A DNA stretch of 9,724 bases from NCBI GenBank assembly GCA_937891215.1, contig CALAEU010000058.1:1-9724 (forward strand), in the 5' to 3' direction. How positions within the stretch are numbered: the stretch's first letter is position 1; every line of letters starts with the position of its first letter. Shown here in pieces: positions 1 through 6,699 of the stretch. This stretch comes from an uncultured Clostridia bacterium (GTDB lineage Bacteria; Bacillota_A; Clostridia; Oscillospirales; Acutalibacteraceae). The position numbers were made by a program, and so were the translations under genes. Below the pieces are notes generated by a model. It saw only the letters and a program-made list of their open reading frames with translations. It ran no database searches and was not told the DNA's origin.

Positions 1-1009
1 TAACTGCTGTTGCCTGTCCACGACCGATACCTTTTGTTTCACGAGTGATACAGATTGAACCACCGCCGATACCAACTTTAATAAAGTCAGCACCAGCTTC
101 TGCTAAGAAACGGAAACCATCTCTGTCAACTACGTTACCAGCACCGATTTTAACTGAATCGCCATATTTTTCTCTTACGAATGCGATTGTACGTTTTTGC
201 CATTCTGTGTAACCTTCTGAGGAGTCGATGCAAAGAACATCTGCACCAGCTTCAATAAGTGCAGGAATTCTTTCTTCATAGTCACGAGTGTTGATACCAG
301 CACCAACCATATATCTTTTCTGGTCGTCAAGAATTTCCTGTGGATTTTCTTTGTGTTGTGAGTAGTCTTTACGGAATACAAAGTAAAGAAGATTACCGTT
401 ATCATCAACAATAGGGAGTGAGTTTAATTTGTGTTCCCAGATAATGTCGTTTGCTTCTTTTAAAGTTGTTGAAGCGGGAGCAGTAATGAGTTTTTCAAGT
501 GGAGTCATAAACTCAGTAACTTTTGTTTCTAAAGCCATTCTGCTGATTCTGTAATCACGGGAAGTAACAACACCTAAAAGTTTGCCGTTTGCTTCGCCGT
601 TTTCGGTAACTGCCATTGTTGAATGACCCATAGTGTCAAAAAGATTAACAACATCTGCTAAAGTGTCGGTTGGTCTTAAGTTAGAGTCGCTGACAACAAA
701 ACCTGCTTTGTAGCTTTTTACTCTTGCTACCATAGCAGCCTCGTCTTCGATAGATTGTGAACCGTAAATGAAAGACATACCGCCTTCTTTAGCAAGTGCA
801 ATAGCAAGTGTGTCATTTGAAACAGATTGCATAATTGCAGAAATAAGCGGAATGTTGAGTGTTATAGGAGATTCTTCAACACCTTTTTTGTATCTGCATA
901 ATGGTGTTTTTAAAGATACATTAGCAGGAATACAGTCAGGACCTGTGTAACCCGGGATGAGAAGATACTCACTGAATGTTCTGGATGGTTCGTTACAATA
1001 ATGTGCCAT
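1..1009 (-). CDS. guaB: IMP dehydrogenase, 3' end cut by window edge
   Basis: Catalyses NAD-dependent oxidation of IMP to XMP, the committed step of guanine nucleotide synthesis in the cytosol. The 336 visible residues start at an ATG preceded by AAGGAG (1020-1025) with a 10-base spacer. In order they show the first part of the TIM barrel (about 1-103), a tandem CBS module (about 104-220) and the returning barrel. IDSS at 261-264 is the NAD-side loop. The catalytic loop [10 protein letters not shown] carries the nucleophile Cys320, followed by [10 protein letters not shown]. The mobile flap with its Arg-Tyr pair lies outside the window. The N-terminus [20 protein letters not shown], the GSQSIE segment and FVVSDSN closely match my memory of Tritrichomonas foetus IMPDH (about 503 residues, catalytic Cys319), so this is the bacterial subtype related to that protist enzyme. 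It is transcribed away from the mannosidase from its own promoter. The family assignment is secure; the subtype is from memory. Confidence 0.97.
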   Translation of the reverse strand, partial: MAHYCNEPSRTFSEYLLIPGYTGPDCIPANVSLKTPLCRYKKGVEESPITLNIPLISAIMQSVSNDTLAIALAKEGGMSFIYGSQSIEDEAAMVARVKSYKAGFVVSDSNLRPTDTLADVVNLFDTMGHSTMAVTENGEANGKLLGVVTSRDYRISRMALETKVTEFMTPLEKLITAPASTTLKEANDIIWEHKLNSLPIVDDNGNLLYFVFRKDYSQHKENPQEILDDQKRYMVGAGINTRDYEERIPALIEAGADVLCIDSSEGYTEWQKRTIAFVREKYGDSVKIGAGNVVDRDGFRFLAEAGADFIKVGIGGGSICITRETKGIGRGQATAV

Positions 1010-1080
1010 GTTTTTTACACTCCTTCTGATTTATAGTTATTTCTCAAAGAGAAAATTTAATATACAAATATATTATATCT

Positions 1081-1109
1081 ATTTTAATTATTTGTAGGCA
1101 AAATGTCAA
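1081..1109 (-). promoter_or_regulatory. Sigma-A-type promoter for guaB
   Basis: Read on the minus strand, a perfect TTGACA (-35, 1109-1104) is followed by a 17-base spacer and TAAAAT (-10, 1086-1081). This predicts a start near 1074 and a leader of about 65 bases before the guaB ATG. A leader that short leaves little room for a purine riboswitch, and I see no such fold. Assigned from hexamer match and spacing only. Confidence 0.7.
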
Positions 1110-1153
1110 TGGTAATATTGCTATTATTATATAAATTTTTTAGGATTTATTTG

Positions 1154-1182
1154 TTGTAAAATTATAACTTATATGGTATTAT
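1154..1182 (+). promoter_or_regulatory. Probable promoter for the alpha-mannosidase gene
   Basis: TTGTAA (1154-1159), a 17-base spacer and TATTAT (1177-1182) fit a vegetative promoter, giving a start near 1189 and a leader of about 32 bases. The -35 is weaker than that of the divergent guaB promoter, whose -35 lies only 45 bases away. No convincing catabolite-response (cre) site is seen around it. The region is very AT-rich, so chance matches are possible. Confidence 0.5.
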
Positions 1183-1220
1183 TGGAAGTGTATTAATAAT
1201 TGTAAATTAGGAGAGAAACT

Positions 1221-4200
1221 ATGGCACATTTTGATGTTGATTTTTTTGACAAAAACAGTGAACGCTATATGTTAAGCAGAAGAATCCGCAAAATTACAGA
1301 AGTAATTAAAAGCGATTTCTTCATTAAAGATAGCGTTTCAACAGGTGACTTTTTTATAAGAGATGGACAATATACATTTGAAGAGAGAAATGAAGGCGAT
1401 TGGAAGCCTTTTAAAGCACACTGCGATTACTGGGGTTACCATGAGTGTTATTGTTGGTTTAAGCAAACAGTAACAATTCCAGAAAATTTTAAAGGAGAAA
1501 AGGTTATTTATCAGTTTAAGCCTTACTATAATAATGGTAACTGGAATCAGGTTAACCCACAGTTTATTGTGTGGATTAATGGCGAAATGACACAGGGCGT
1601 AGATAGTAACCACCAATATGTAACAGTTTCAGAATGTGCAAAAGGTGGCGAAACTCTCGAAATTTACATAAATGCTTACACAGACCCTTGGGAATACAAG
1701 GGTCAGGTGCAGATGGGTGCATTTTTACAGACACTCGACAAAGATGCAGTAAGAATTTACTACGATATTGCATCACCTTTAGAAGTAACAAATTATTATG
1801 ATGGCGATTCTACCGTAAGAGTTAATATAATCAAGCACTTGAATATCGCTTGTAATATGCTCAATATTGATTCAGGTGACAGAGCGTCTTTCAAAGAAAC
1901 TGCAAAGGCTGCGTCTGCTTACTTAAATGAAAACATTTATGGTAAAACTCACGAAGCAACTGCTTGGTCAATTGGTCACACTCATATTGACGTTGCATGG
2001 CTCTGGAGACTTCGTCAGACAAGAGATAAAGCAGGTCGTTCATTTGCTACTGTGTTAAAACTTATGGAAGAATATCCTGACTACAAGTTTATGTCTTCAC
2101 AGGCACAACTTTATGATTATGTTAAACAGGACTACCCTGAACTTTTTGAAAGAATCAAGGAAAAAGTCAAAGAGGGCAGATGGGAAGTTGAAGGCAGTAT
2201 GTGGGTTGAAGCCGATACTAATGTAGCATCGGGTGAGGCTCTTGTGCGTCAGTTCCTTGTTGGTAAAAAATTCTTTAAAGAAGAATTTGGTATTGATAAT
2301 AAAATTATGTGGCTTCCAGATGTTTTTGGTTATTCTGGTGCTATTCCACAGCTCATTAAAAAATGTGGTATGGATTATTTTATGACAACAAAAATCAGCT
2401 GGAATGAATATAACAAATTTCCTTATGACACATTTATGTGGAAAGGTATTGACGGTACTGAAGTTCTTTCTCACTTCTCTCCTTGTGAAGATGCAAATCG
2501 TGATGAAAGAAAAGACTACCAGACTACATATAACGCATATTTAAGACCTGGTTACATTATCGGCGGTAATAAGCGTTACAGTCAGAAAGATTTAGGCAGA
2601 GATTACCTCTGCACATTCGGTTTCGGTGACGGTGGCGGAGGACCAACTGTAGATATGCTTGAGCATGGTGCAAGAATGCAAAGAGGTATTGAGGGTTGTC
2701 CTAATGTTAAAATTGCTCCATCTCTTGACTTCTTCCGTCATTTAGAAAATCAGGTTAAAGATAATAAATATCTTCCATTATGGTCTGGCGAACTTTATCT
2801 CGAATTACACCGCGGTACTCTTACAAGTCAGGCAAGAAATAAAAAGTATAATCGTAAAACAGAATGTCTTTTCCACGATGTAGAAACACTTTCTGCTATT
2901 GCTAAAAAAGAAACAGGTTTCGTTTATCCAGCGGAAAGAATTTTAGAGAACTGGAAACTTATTCTTCTTAACCAGTTCCACGACATTCTTCCTGGCTCTT
3001 CTATAAAAGAGGTTTATGAAGACAGTAAAGAACAGTACGAAAGAGTTATAGCAGAAGGTACTGAAATGACTGCTTCTGCAGAGGCTTCACTTATCGGGAA
3101 AATGAATCTCCAGAATGATAGCTTAGTTGTATTTAATACAACAGGCTTTGATAGAAAAGACGCAGTTGTAAGTGATATTCCTGTTGAGGGCGATTTCACT
3201 CTCTTTGATGGTGACAAAGAAATTGCTTACCAGAAAACTTACGATGGTAAAATTGTATTTGTTGCAGAAATTCCTTCAAAGGGCTACAAATCATTTGCAG
3301 TTAAAGCCGGTACACAGAGTGCAGGTGCTATGAAAGCAAATGCAACTTCTGTTGATACAAAATACTTTACCGTAGAATTTACAAATGGTGATATTACAAA
3401 GCTTGTTCACAAAGAAAGCGGCAGAGATGTTGCAGACGGAAAACCATTCGGTACTGTAAGAGCATTCCAGGACAGACCGTTCAACCACGAGGCTTGGGAT
3501 ATCAAGTCATATTTTGAAGAAAAAGAATTCGACTTAGACTTTATCGGTGCTGAAATCGTTGAACAAGGTGCTGTAAGAGTTGTTTATAAGGTAGATAAAA
3601 AAATCCGAAATTCAGTTATAAGTGCATACTATAACATTTATGCAGATTTAGACAGAATTGACGTTGATTATAAGACAGACTGGAAAGAAACTCACGTTGT
3701 ATTAAAGGGCGATTACCCAGTAGATGTAAACGCAGTTAAGGCTACATTTGATATTCAGTTCGGTAACCTTGAGCGTTCAACAACAGAAAATACAACTTGG
3801 GACTTCGCACAGTTTGAGGTTTCAATGCACAAGTGGGTTGACCTTTCAGATAACAGTTTTGGTGTTTCTGTTATCAACGATTGTAAATATGGATGTACTG
3901 TAAAGAATGGTCATATTATGCCAACTCTTTTAAGATGTCAGACAAGACCAAACGAAGTACAGGACAGAGAATATCATGAATTTACATTCTCAATTTATCC
4001 ACACAAAAACCATGTTTCTTCTTCAGATGTTGTTAAAGAAGCATTTAATGTAAACTATCCTGCATACGCAGTATTTGCAAAAGCAAATAGTGGTAAATTA
4101 CCAGCTGTTTACTCATTTGTGAGTGCAGATAAAGACAACATCGTTATTGAAACAATTAAAGACGCAGAAGATGGTAATGGCATTATTGTCCGTGCTTATG

Positions 4201-4370
4201 AAACATGGAACAGTAAGACTAAAACAACATTTACTTTCTCTGACGAAATTAAAAATGTTACTGAGTGTAATCTTATTGAAGATGGTGCAGAAGAAGTTAA
4301 ATTTAGTGGTAAAACATTAGAAACTGAATTCAAACCATTTGAAATCAAAACATTCAGAATTAAGTTCTAA
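1221..4370 (+). CDS. Cytosolic GH38 alpha-mannosidase
   Basis: Hydrolyses terminal alpha-linked mannose with retention of configuration, using a bound metal (usually zinc). The 1049 residues are full length for the bacterial/MAN2C1-like branch of glycoside hydrolase family 38. An N-terminal beta-rich region (about 1-245) precedes the catalytic domain. That domain begins with GHTHIDVAWLW (metal ligands His255 and Asp257) and has the nucleophile Asp367 in WLPDVFGYSG. A GFGDGGGGPT loop (Asp470) and the three-helix middle domain (about 525-625) follow. The last metal ligand, His587, sits in NQFHDILPGSS. Beta domains fill the rest, to residue 1049. There is no signal peptide or membrane segment, so it should act in the cytosol on imported oligosaccharides. 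AGGAG at 1209-1213, seven bases before the ATG, fixes the start. No sugar transporter lies in the window, so the natural glycan is unknown. Confidence 0.96.
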   Translation: MAHFDVDFFDKNSERYMLSRRIRKITEVIKSDFFIKDSVSTGDFFIRDGQYTFEERNEGDWKPFKAHCDYWGYHECYCWFKQTVTIPENFKGEKVIYQFKPYYNNGNWNQVNPQFIVWINGEMTQGVDSNHQYVTVSECAKGGETLEIYINAYTDPWEYKGQVQMGAFLQTLDKDAVRIYYDIASPLEVTNYYDGDSTVRVNIIKHLNIACNMLNIDSGDRASFKETAKAASAYLNENIYGKTHEATAWSIGHTHIDVAWLWRLRQTRDKAGRSFATVLKLMEEYPDYKFMSSQAQLYDYVKQDYPELFERIKEKVKEGRWEVEGSMWVEADTNVASGEALVRQFLVGKKFFKEEFGIDNKIMWLPDVFGYSGAIPQLIKKCGMDYFMTTKISWNEYNKFPYDTFMWKGIDGTEVLSHFSPCEDANRDERKDYQTTYNAYLRPGYIIGGNKRYSQKDLGRDYLCTFGFGDGGGGPTVDMLEHGARMQRGIEGCPNVKIAPSLDFFRHLENQVKDNKYLPLWSGELYLELHRGTLTSQARNKKYNRKTECLFHDVETLSAIAKKETGFVYPAERILENWKLILLNQFHDILPGSSIKEVYEDSKEQYERVIAEGTEMTASAEASLIGKMNLQNDSLVVFNTTGFDRKDAVVSDIPVEGDFTLFDGDKEIAYQKTYDGKIVFVAEIPSKGYKSFAVKAGTQSAGAMKANATSVDTKYFTVEFTNGDITKLVHKESGRDVADGKPFGTVRAFQDRPFNHEAWDIKSYFEEKEFDLDFIGAEIVEQGAVRVVYKVDKKIRNSVISAYYNIYADLDRIDVDYKTDWKETHVVLKGDYPVDVNAVKATFDIQFGNLERSTTENTTWDFAQFEVSMHKWVDLSDNSFGVSVINDCKYGCTVKNGHIMPTLLRCQTRPNEVQDREYHEFTFSIYPHKNHVSSSDVVKEAFNVNYPAYAVFAKANSGKLPAVYSFVSADKDNIVIETIKDAEDGNGIIVRAYETWNSKTKTTFTFSDEIKNVTECNLIEDGAEEVKFSGKTLETEFKPFEIKTFRIKF

Positions 4371-4394
4371 TTTTAAAATTAAAGGATTTATATA

Positions 4395-4970
4395 ATGGGT
4401 TACAGTTTTTTTGCAATGCTTTCACGAATGAAATACATTGACCGATGGGCATTAATGAGAAATACTGAAAGCGAAAATTTAGACAGTCATTCAAAAGAAG
4501 TAGCGGTAATTGCTCATGCACTTGCAGTTATTGGTAATGTAAGGTTAGGTAAAAACTACAATGCTGACAGAGCTGCAGTTTTAGGGCTTTATCACGATGC
4601 ACACGAAATTATAACAGGTGATATGCCAACACCTGTAAAGTACCAGAATGAAAAGATTTTAGGTGCTTTTAAAGAGATTGAAGATTGTGCAACTGAAAGA
4701 CTTATTTCAATGTTGCCTGACGATTTAAAAAATGAATATATGGGTGCTTTAACGGGTGAAAACGACAGAGAGTTGTTGCCACTCGTTAAGGCGGCAGATA
4801 AATTAAGTGCATTAATAAAATGCATTGATGAACGAAAAGCAGGTAACAGTGAATTTAAAAAGGCAGAGAAATCCACAAAGAAAAAAATTCTTGAATTAAA
4901 CATTAAGGAAGCAAATATTTTTTTAGAAGAATTTATTCCGGCGTATGAATTGACGCTTGACCAGTTGTAA
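4395..4970 (+). CDS. yfbR: YfbR-type HD-domain 5'-deoxynucleotidase
   Basis: Expected to remove the 5' phosphate from deoxyribonucleoside monophosphates in the cytosol, helping balance dNTP pools. At 191 residues it aligns almost end to end with E. coli YfbR (199 residues) as I remember it: FFAMLSRMKYIDRWALMRN corresponds to FFAHLSRLKLINRWPLMRN. The HD metal-site residues are present: His32 in the DSHS segment, His67-Asp68 in YHDAHE, and Asp135 in KAADKLSA. Glu71 and Asp76 match conserved active-site positions. Arg17-Trp18 occupy the place of E. coli Arg18-Trp19, the tryptophan that selects against ribose. TGDMPTPVKY is the family signature. AAAGG (4381-4385) lies nine bases before the ATG. 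The gene starts 24 bases after the mannosidase stop with no terminator between, so the two are probably co-transcribed, although no metabolic link is evident. Confidence 0.95.
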   Translation: MGYSFFAMLSRMKYIDRWALMRNTESENLDSHSKEVAVIAHALAVIGNVRLGKNYNADRAAVLGLYHDAHEIITGDMPTPVKYQNEKILGAFKEIEDCATERLISMLPDDLKNEYMGALTGENDRELLPLVKAADKLSALIKCIDERKAGNSEFKKAEKSTKKKILELNIKEANIFLEEFIPAYELTLDQL

Positions 4971-4999
4971 TTCGGAATGCGTAATGCGTAATTCGGAAT
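4970..4999. repeat. Heptamer array, units ATTCGGA and ATGCGTA
   Basis: Four consecutive 7-base units follow an A-B-B-A order: ATTCGGA (4970-4976), ATGCGTA (4977-4983), ATGCGTA (4984-4990) and ATTCGGA (4991-4997), then a partial ATT. The array starts on the last base of the yfbR stop codon. Shorter runs with the same spacing follow: ATCAAAT/ATCAATA at 5024-5037, and CAGT-led units of 7 and 8 bases at 5064-5086. Confidence 0.7.
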
Positions 5000-5096
5000 T
5001 GAAGGGTCTGCGACGCTATTTTAATCAAATATCAATAAAACAACTATGTCCTATCATTTATAGCAGTTGTCAGTAAGTCAGTAATACAATAAAAAT

Positions 5097-5149
5097 CATC
5101 CTATCATTTTTAGTTTACGAAAAACTTTAAATGATAGGATGTACTTTTT
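5097..5149 (+). terminator. Long hairpin, possible terminator of the mannosidase-yfbR unit
   Basis: CATCCTATCATTT (5097-5109) pairs perfectly with AAATGATAGGATG (5129-5141). Inside, after a 2x2 mismatch, AGTTT (5112-5116) pairs with AAACT (5122-5126), leaving a 5-base loop. A short T tract (5145-5149) follows after three bases. It is the first strong hairpin downstream of yfbR, but the T run is short and the stem AT-rich, so its role as a terminator is tentative. It may simply be the inner part of the repeat element. Confidence 0.4.
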
Positions 5150-5180
5150 GTTATGAAATTATAATGCAACGCAGTCACGA

Positions 5181-5242
5181 AATTTTTAATTCTTAATTTG
5201 TAATTTCTTGCAGCTTGCATACTTGCACACTTGCAACTTGTA
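5181..5242. repeat. Two adjoining heptamer arrays (AATTTNT-like, then CTTGCA-led)
   Basis: The first array is AATTTTT, AATTCTT, AATTTGT, AATTTCT (5181-5208), each unit exactly seven bases. It runs into a second array built on CTTGCA, with copies beginning at 5207, 5214, 5222 and 5230 and a degenerate CTTGTA at 5237, so spacings are 7, 8, 8 and 7 bases. The unit sequence changes but the period is kept. No open frame with a ribosome binding site uses this stretch. Confidence 0.65.
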
Positions 5243-5271
5243 TAAATGATAGGATAAATTCATTTCTACTG

Positions 5272-5299
5272 TTTCCTGCTTTCTGTTTCCTGTTTCCTG
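5272..5299. repeat. TTTCCTG heptamer array
   Basis: TTTCCTG occurs at 5272-5278, 5286-5292 and 5293-5299, with a degenerate CTTTCTG unit (5279-5285) filling the gap. That makes four units in perfect 7-base register. The array ends exactly where the 5299-5328 hairpin begins, next to the promoter of the regulator gene. Confidence 0.65.
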
Positions 5300-5328
5300 A
5301 AAAAAGTTCTTGACAAAGAACTTTTTTC
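5299..5328. terminator. Perfect 13-bp hairpin with A6/T6 tracts
   Basis: GAAAAAAGTTCTT (5299-5311) and AAGAACTTTTTTC (5316-5328) are perfect inverted repeats around a 4-base GACA loop. As RNA the core GUUCUU/AAGAAC stem followed by U6 looks like an intrinsic terminator, and the symmetric A6 would make it bidirectional, although the core has only two GC pairs. The -35 hexamer of the next promoter (5310-5315) lies in the end of the left arm and the loop. It would therefore stop read-through from upstream without being present in transcripts starting at that promoter. An alternative role is as an operator. Confidence 0.55.
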
Positions 5329-5338
5329 GTGTTATATT
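5310..5338 (+). promoter_or_regulatory. Promoter of the GntR-ABC operon
   Basis: A consensus TTGACA (5310-5315), a 17-base spacer and TATATT (5333-5338) form the best promoter match on the plus strand. It predicts a start near 5345 and a leader of about 75 bases before the regulator ATG. Such a strong promoter fits a negatively autoregulated operon. Confidence 0.75.
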
Positions 5339-5344
5339 CAAACT

Positions 5345-5375
5345 GTAATAGGTGTGATATCACAGTTGTATTACA
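5345..5375. promoter_or_regulatory. Palindromic candidate operator for the GntR/YtrA regulator
   Basis: TGTGATATCACA (5353-5364) is a perfect 12-bp palindrome. It is flanked by GTAATA (5345-5350) and TATTAC (5369-5374), which are inverted copies of each other, two bases off the exact centre of symmetry. An additional TGTA-T-TACA (5367-5375) overlaps the right side. The site begins at the predicted transcription start, a position where a bound repressor would block initiation or early elongation. Assignment to this regulator rests on position and symmetry; I cannot recall the family consensus with certainty. Confidence 0.5.
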
Positions 5376-5420
5376 CTTGTAATTTTGCATTCTGAATTTT
5401 TTAATGGGAGGTGTTAAGTT

Positions 5421-5798
5421 ATGATTATTATTAACCCGAGAAGTCGTACTCCGATATTTGAGCAGATAAAAGAGCAGATAATCAATAAAATCAATCTCGG
5501 GGAGTTAAAGCCTGATGATAAGTTACCGTCTATAAGACAATTGGCGTCAGACTTAAATCTTAATGTAAACACAGTAAAAAGGGCATTTCAGGAACTTGAA
5601 ACAGAGAGGGTAACATATTCTGTTGCAGGTAAAGGCGTTTTCGTAAGTGAAAAAGCAATTAAAAACGAACTTGTAATTGAAAACGCAGAAAATGAATTGA
5701 AACGAGTGCTTTCTTCGTCAAAAGCAAGGGGAGTTTCTTTAGAACAGGTTATAAACATAGCAAAAAATATTTACGAGATGGGTGAAAATAATGATTAA
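5421..5798 (+). CDS. GntR-family transcriptional regulator, YtrA type
   Basis: A 125-residue DNA-binding protein, expected to repress its own operon. Residues about 8-78 form the GntR winged helix: PIFEQIKEQI (first helix), LPSIRQLASDLNLNVNTVKRAFQELE (recognition region, about 35-60) and a wing ending in GKGVFV. The remaining ~45 residues are short and helical, too small for the FadR or HutC effector domains and typical of the YtrA subgroup, which sits beside ABC transporter genes. The usual hydrophobic turn before the wing (commonly EGLI or EGYI) is replaced by ERVT. A strong GGGAGG (5406-5411), nine bases before the ATG, supports the start. The stop codon lies inside the start region of the ATPase gene (8-base overlap), so translation is probably coupled. 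The inducing signal is unknown; B. subtilis YtrA responds to cell-wall-active antibiotics. Confidence 0.93.
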   Translation: MIIINPRSRTPIFEQIKEQIINKINLGELKPDDKLPSIRQLASDLNLNVNTVKRAFQELETERVTYSVAGKGVFVSEKAIKNELVIENAENELKRVLSSSKARGVSLEQVINIAKNIYEMGENND

Positions 5799-6699
5799 AA
5801 TAAATTCAGTTACTAAAAAATATGATGATTTCACAGCGGTTGAAAATATCAATATTGAAATACATGATACTTCAGTTTTTGCACTTACAGGTTTTAATGG
5901 TAGTGGTAAAACAACTTTACTTAATATCTGTGCAGGTGTGGTAAAGGCTACAAGTGGTGAAGTTTTACTTGATGGCAATGACGCATTTGATAATGATAAA
6001 GAAAGAAAAAATCTTTTTTACATTTCAGATAATATGTTTTTCCCACCAACATCAACAATAAAAAGTGGTGCAAAGTTTTACGCAAATTATTACGAGAATT
6101 TCAGTTTTGATATTTTTAGTGCAATTCTTGGTATATTTGGCTTGAACGAAAAACTCACAATTAAAAGTCTTTCAAAGGGTATGAAAAAACAAGTTCAGTT
6201 GGCAATAGGTTTTGCCGCTAAACCTAAATATCTTTTAATTGACGAAACATTTGACGGACTTGACCCACATAAAAAAGAATTACTTAAAAAACTTATTTTA
6301 GAGTACATAAATGAAACAAATGCTTCAATTGTAATTGCATCACATAACTTGCAAGAGGTTTCAGATATTTGTGACCACGTTGCTATTCTCAATGGTAAAA
6401 GTGTAATTCTTAACTGTGCAATTGAAGATGTAAGTGAAAAATTCAGAAAAGTTTTAGTTACATTTAAAAATGAAGTTACTGAAAAAGATTTAGCACATAT
6501 CAACTACCACAGAATAAAATTCAGTGGCAAAAGTGCTATGATAATTATTTGCGGTAATGTAGAAGAAGAAATTGTAAAACTCGAAAGTATGGGCGTTGAG
6601 TCACTTGAAAGTGAAAGACTTACTTTAGAAGAAGTGTTTATTGAAGAAACGGAGGCGGCAAGTGAAAATGAAAAAATCAAATCTATCTTCAAAAAATAA
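5791..6699 (+). CDS. ABC transporter ATP-binding protein
   Basis: The cytosolic ATPase that should drive the permease encoded next. Its 302 residues carry Walker A GFNGSGKTT (34-42), signature LSKGM (127-131), Walker B YLLIDE with catalytic Glu152, D-loop GLDP (156-159) and switch His185 in IASHN. The Q-loop position reads FYISDN (76-81), with Ser79 where most ABC ATPases have glutamine. The signature is LSKGM rather than LSGGQ, as is common in ABC-2 type exporters. After residue ~215 there is an extra ~85-residue C-terminal region. I chose ATG 5791 because the protein then begins MIKINSVTKKY, as relatives do, with GGGTGA just upstream. GTG 5782 would add only three residues. The gene overlaps the regulator stop by 8 bases and the permease start by about 32, indicating strict co-expression. 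It resembles the YtrB/BcrA-like group; substrate unknown. Confidence 0.94.
   Translation: MIKINSVTKKYDDFTAVENINIEIHDTSVFALTGFNGSGKTTLLNICAGVVKATSGEVLLDGNDAFDNDKERKNLFYISDNMFFPPTSTIKSGAKFYANYYENFSFDIFSAILGIFGLNEKLTIKSLSKGMKKQVQLAIGFAAKPKYLLIDETFDGLDPHKKELLKKLILEYINETNASIVIASHNLQEVSDICDHVAILNGKSVILNCAIEDVSEKFRKVLVTFKNEVTEKDLAHINYHRIKFSGKSAMIIICGNVEEEIVKLESMGVESLESERLTLEEVFIEETEAASENEKIKSIFKK

Larger units (their letters stand above)
5049..5254. repeat. Nested inverted repeats of TCCTATCATTT (four copies)
   Basis: The 11-mer TCCTATCATTT occurs forward at 5049-5059 and 5099-5109 and inverted at 5129-5139 and 5244-5254. The outer pair extends to 14 perfect bases (TCCTATCATTTATA, 5049-5062 against 5241-5254) and to about 19 of 21 positions if two mismatches are allowed (5049-5069 against 5234-5254). 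The inner pair forms a 13-bp perfect stem. The overall form is a 206-base non-coding unit with terminal and internal inverted repeats, like a small non-autonomous mobile element (MITE) or a cluster of protein-binding sites. No target-site duplication is evident and no transposase is nearby. Confidence 0.7.

Noticed and set aside
768..950. Plus-strand 60-codon frame opposite guaB
   Set aside because: It lies wholly within guaB on the other strand, has no ribosome binding site, and its product shows no recognisable feature; the minus-strand reading is unambiguous IMPDH.
1010..1080. Purine riboswitch in the guaB leader
   Set aside because: The predicted leader is only about 65 bases, AT-rich, and shows none of the paired helices of a purine aptamer.
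1001..1230. Identical first ten coding bases (ATGGCACATT) of guaB and the mannosidase, as a possible inverted duplication
   Set aside because: Similarity stops after the MAH codons and the upstream leaders differ, so a chance match is the simplest reading.
2097..2474. Minus-strand 125-codon frame inside the mannosidase gene
   Set aside because: It is opposite the most conserved catalytic part of GH38, with Phe/Lys/Ile-rich translation typical of antisense frames and no ribosome binding site.
4970..5299. CRISPR array
   Set aside because: The repeats are 7-11 bases with no regular spacers and no cas genes nearby; the pattern is tandem heptamers and inverted repeats.
5193..5390. Minus-strand 65-codon frame in the intergenic region
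   Set aside because: It reads through the heptamer repeats, the hairpin and the promoter. Its length follows from stop-free short repeats and it has no supporting start signal.
6641..6667. TTG start at 6641 for the permease (adds MKKRRRQVK)
   Set aside because: It lies upstream of the GGAGG ribosome binding site at 6651-6655, which instead serves GTG 6662 or ATG 6668.
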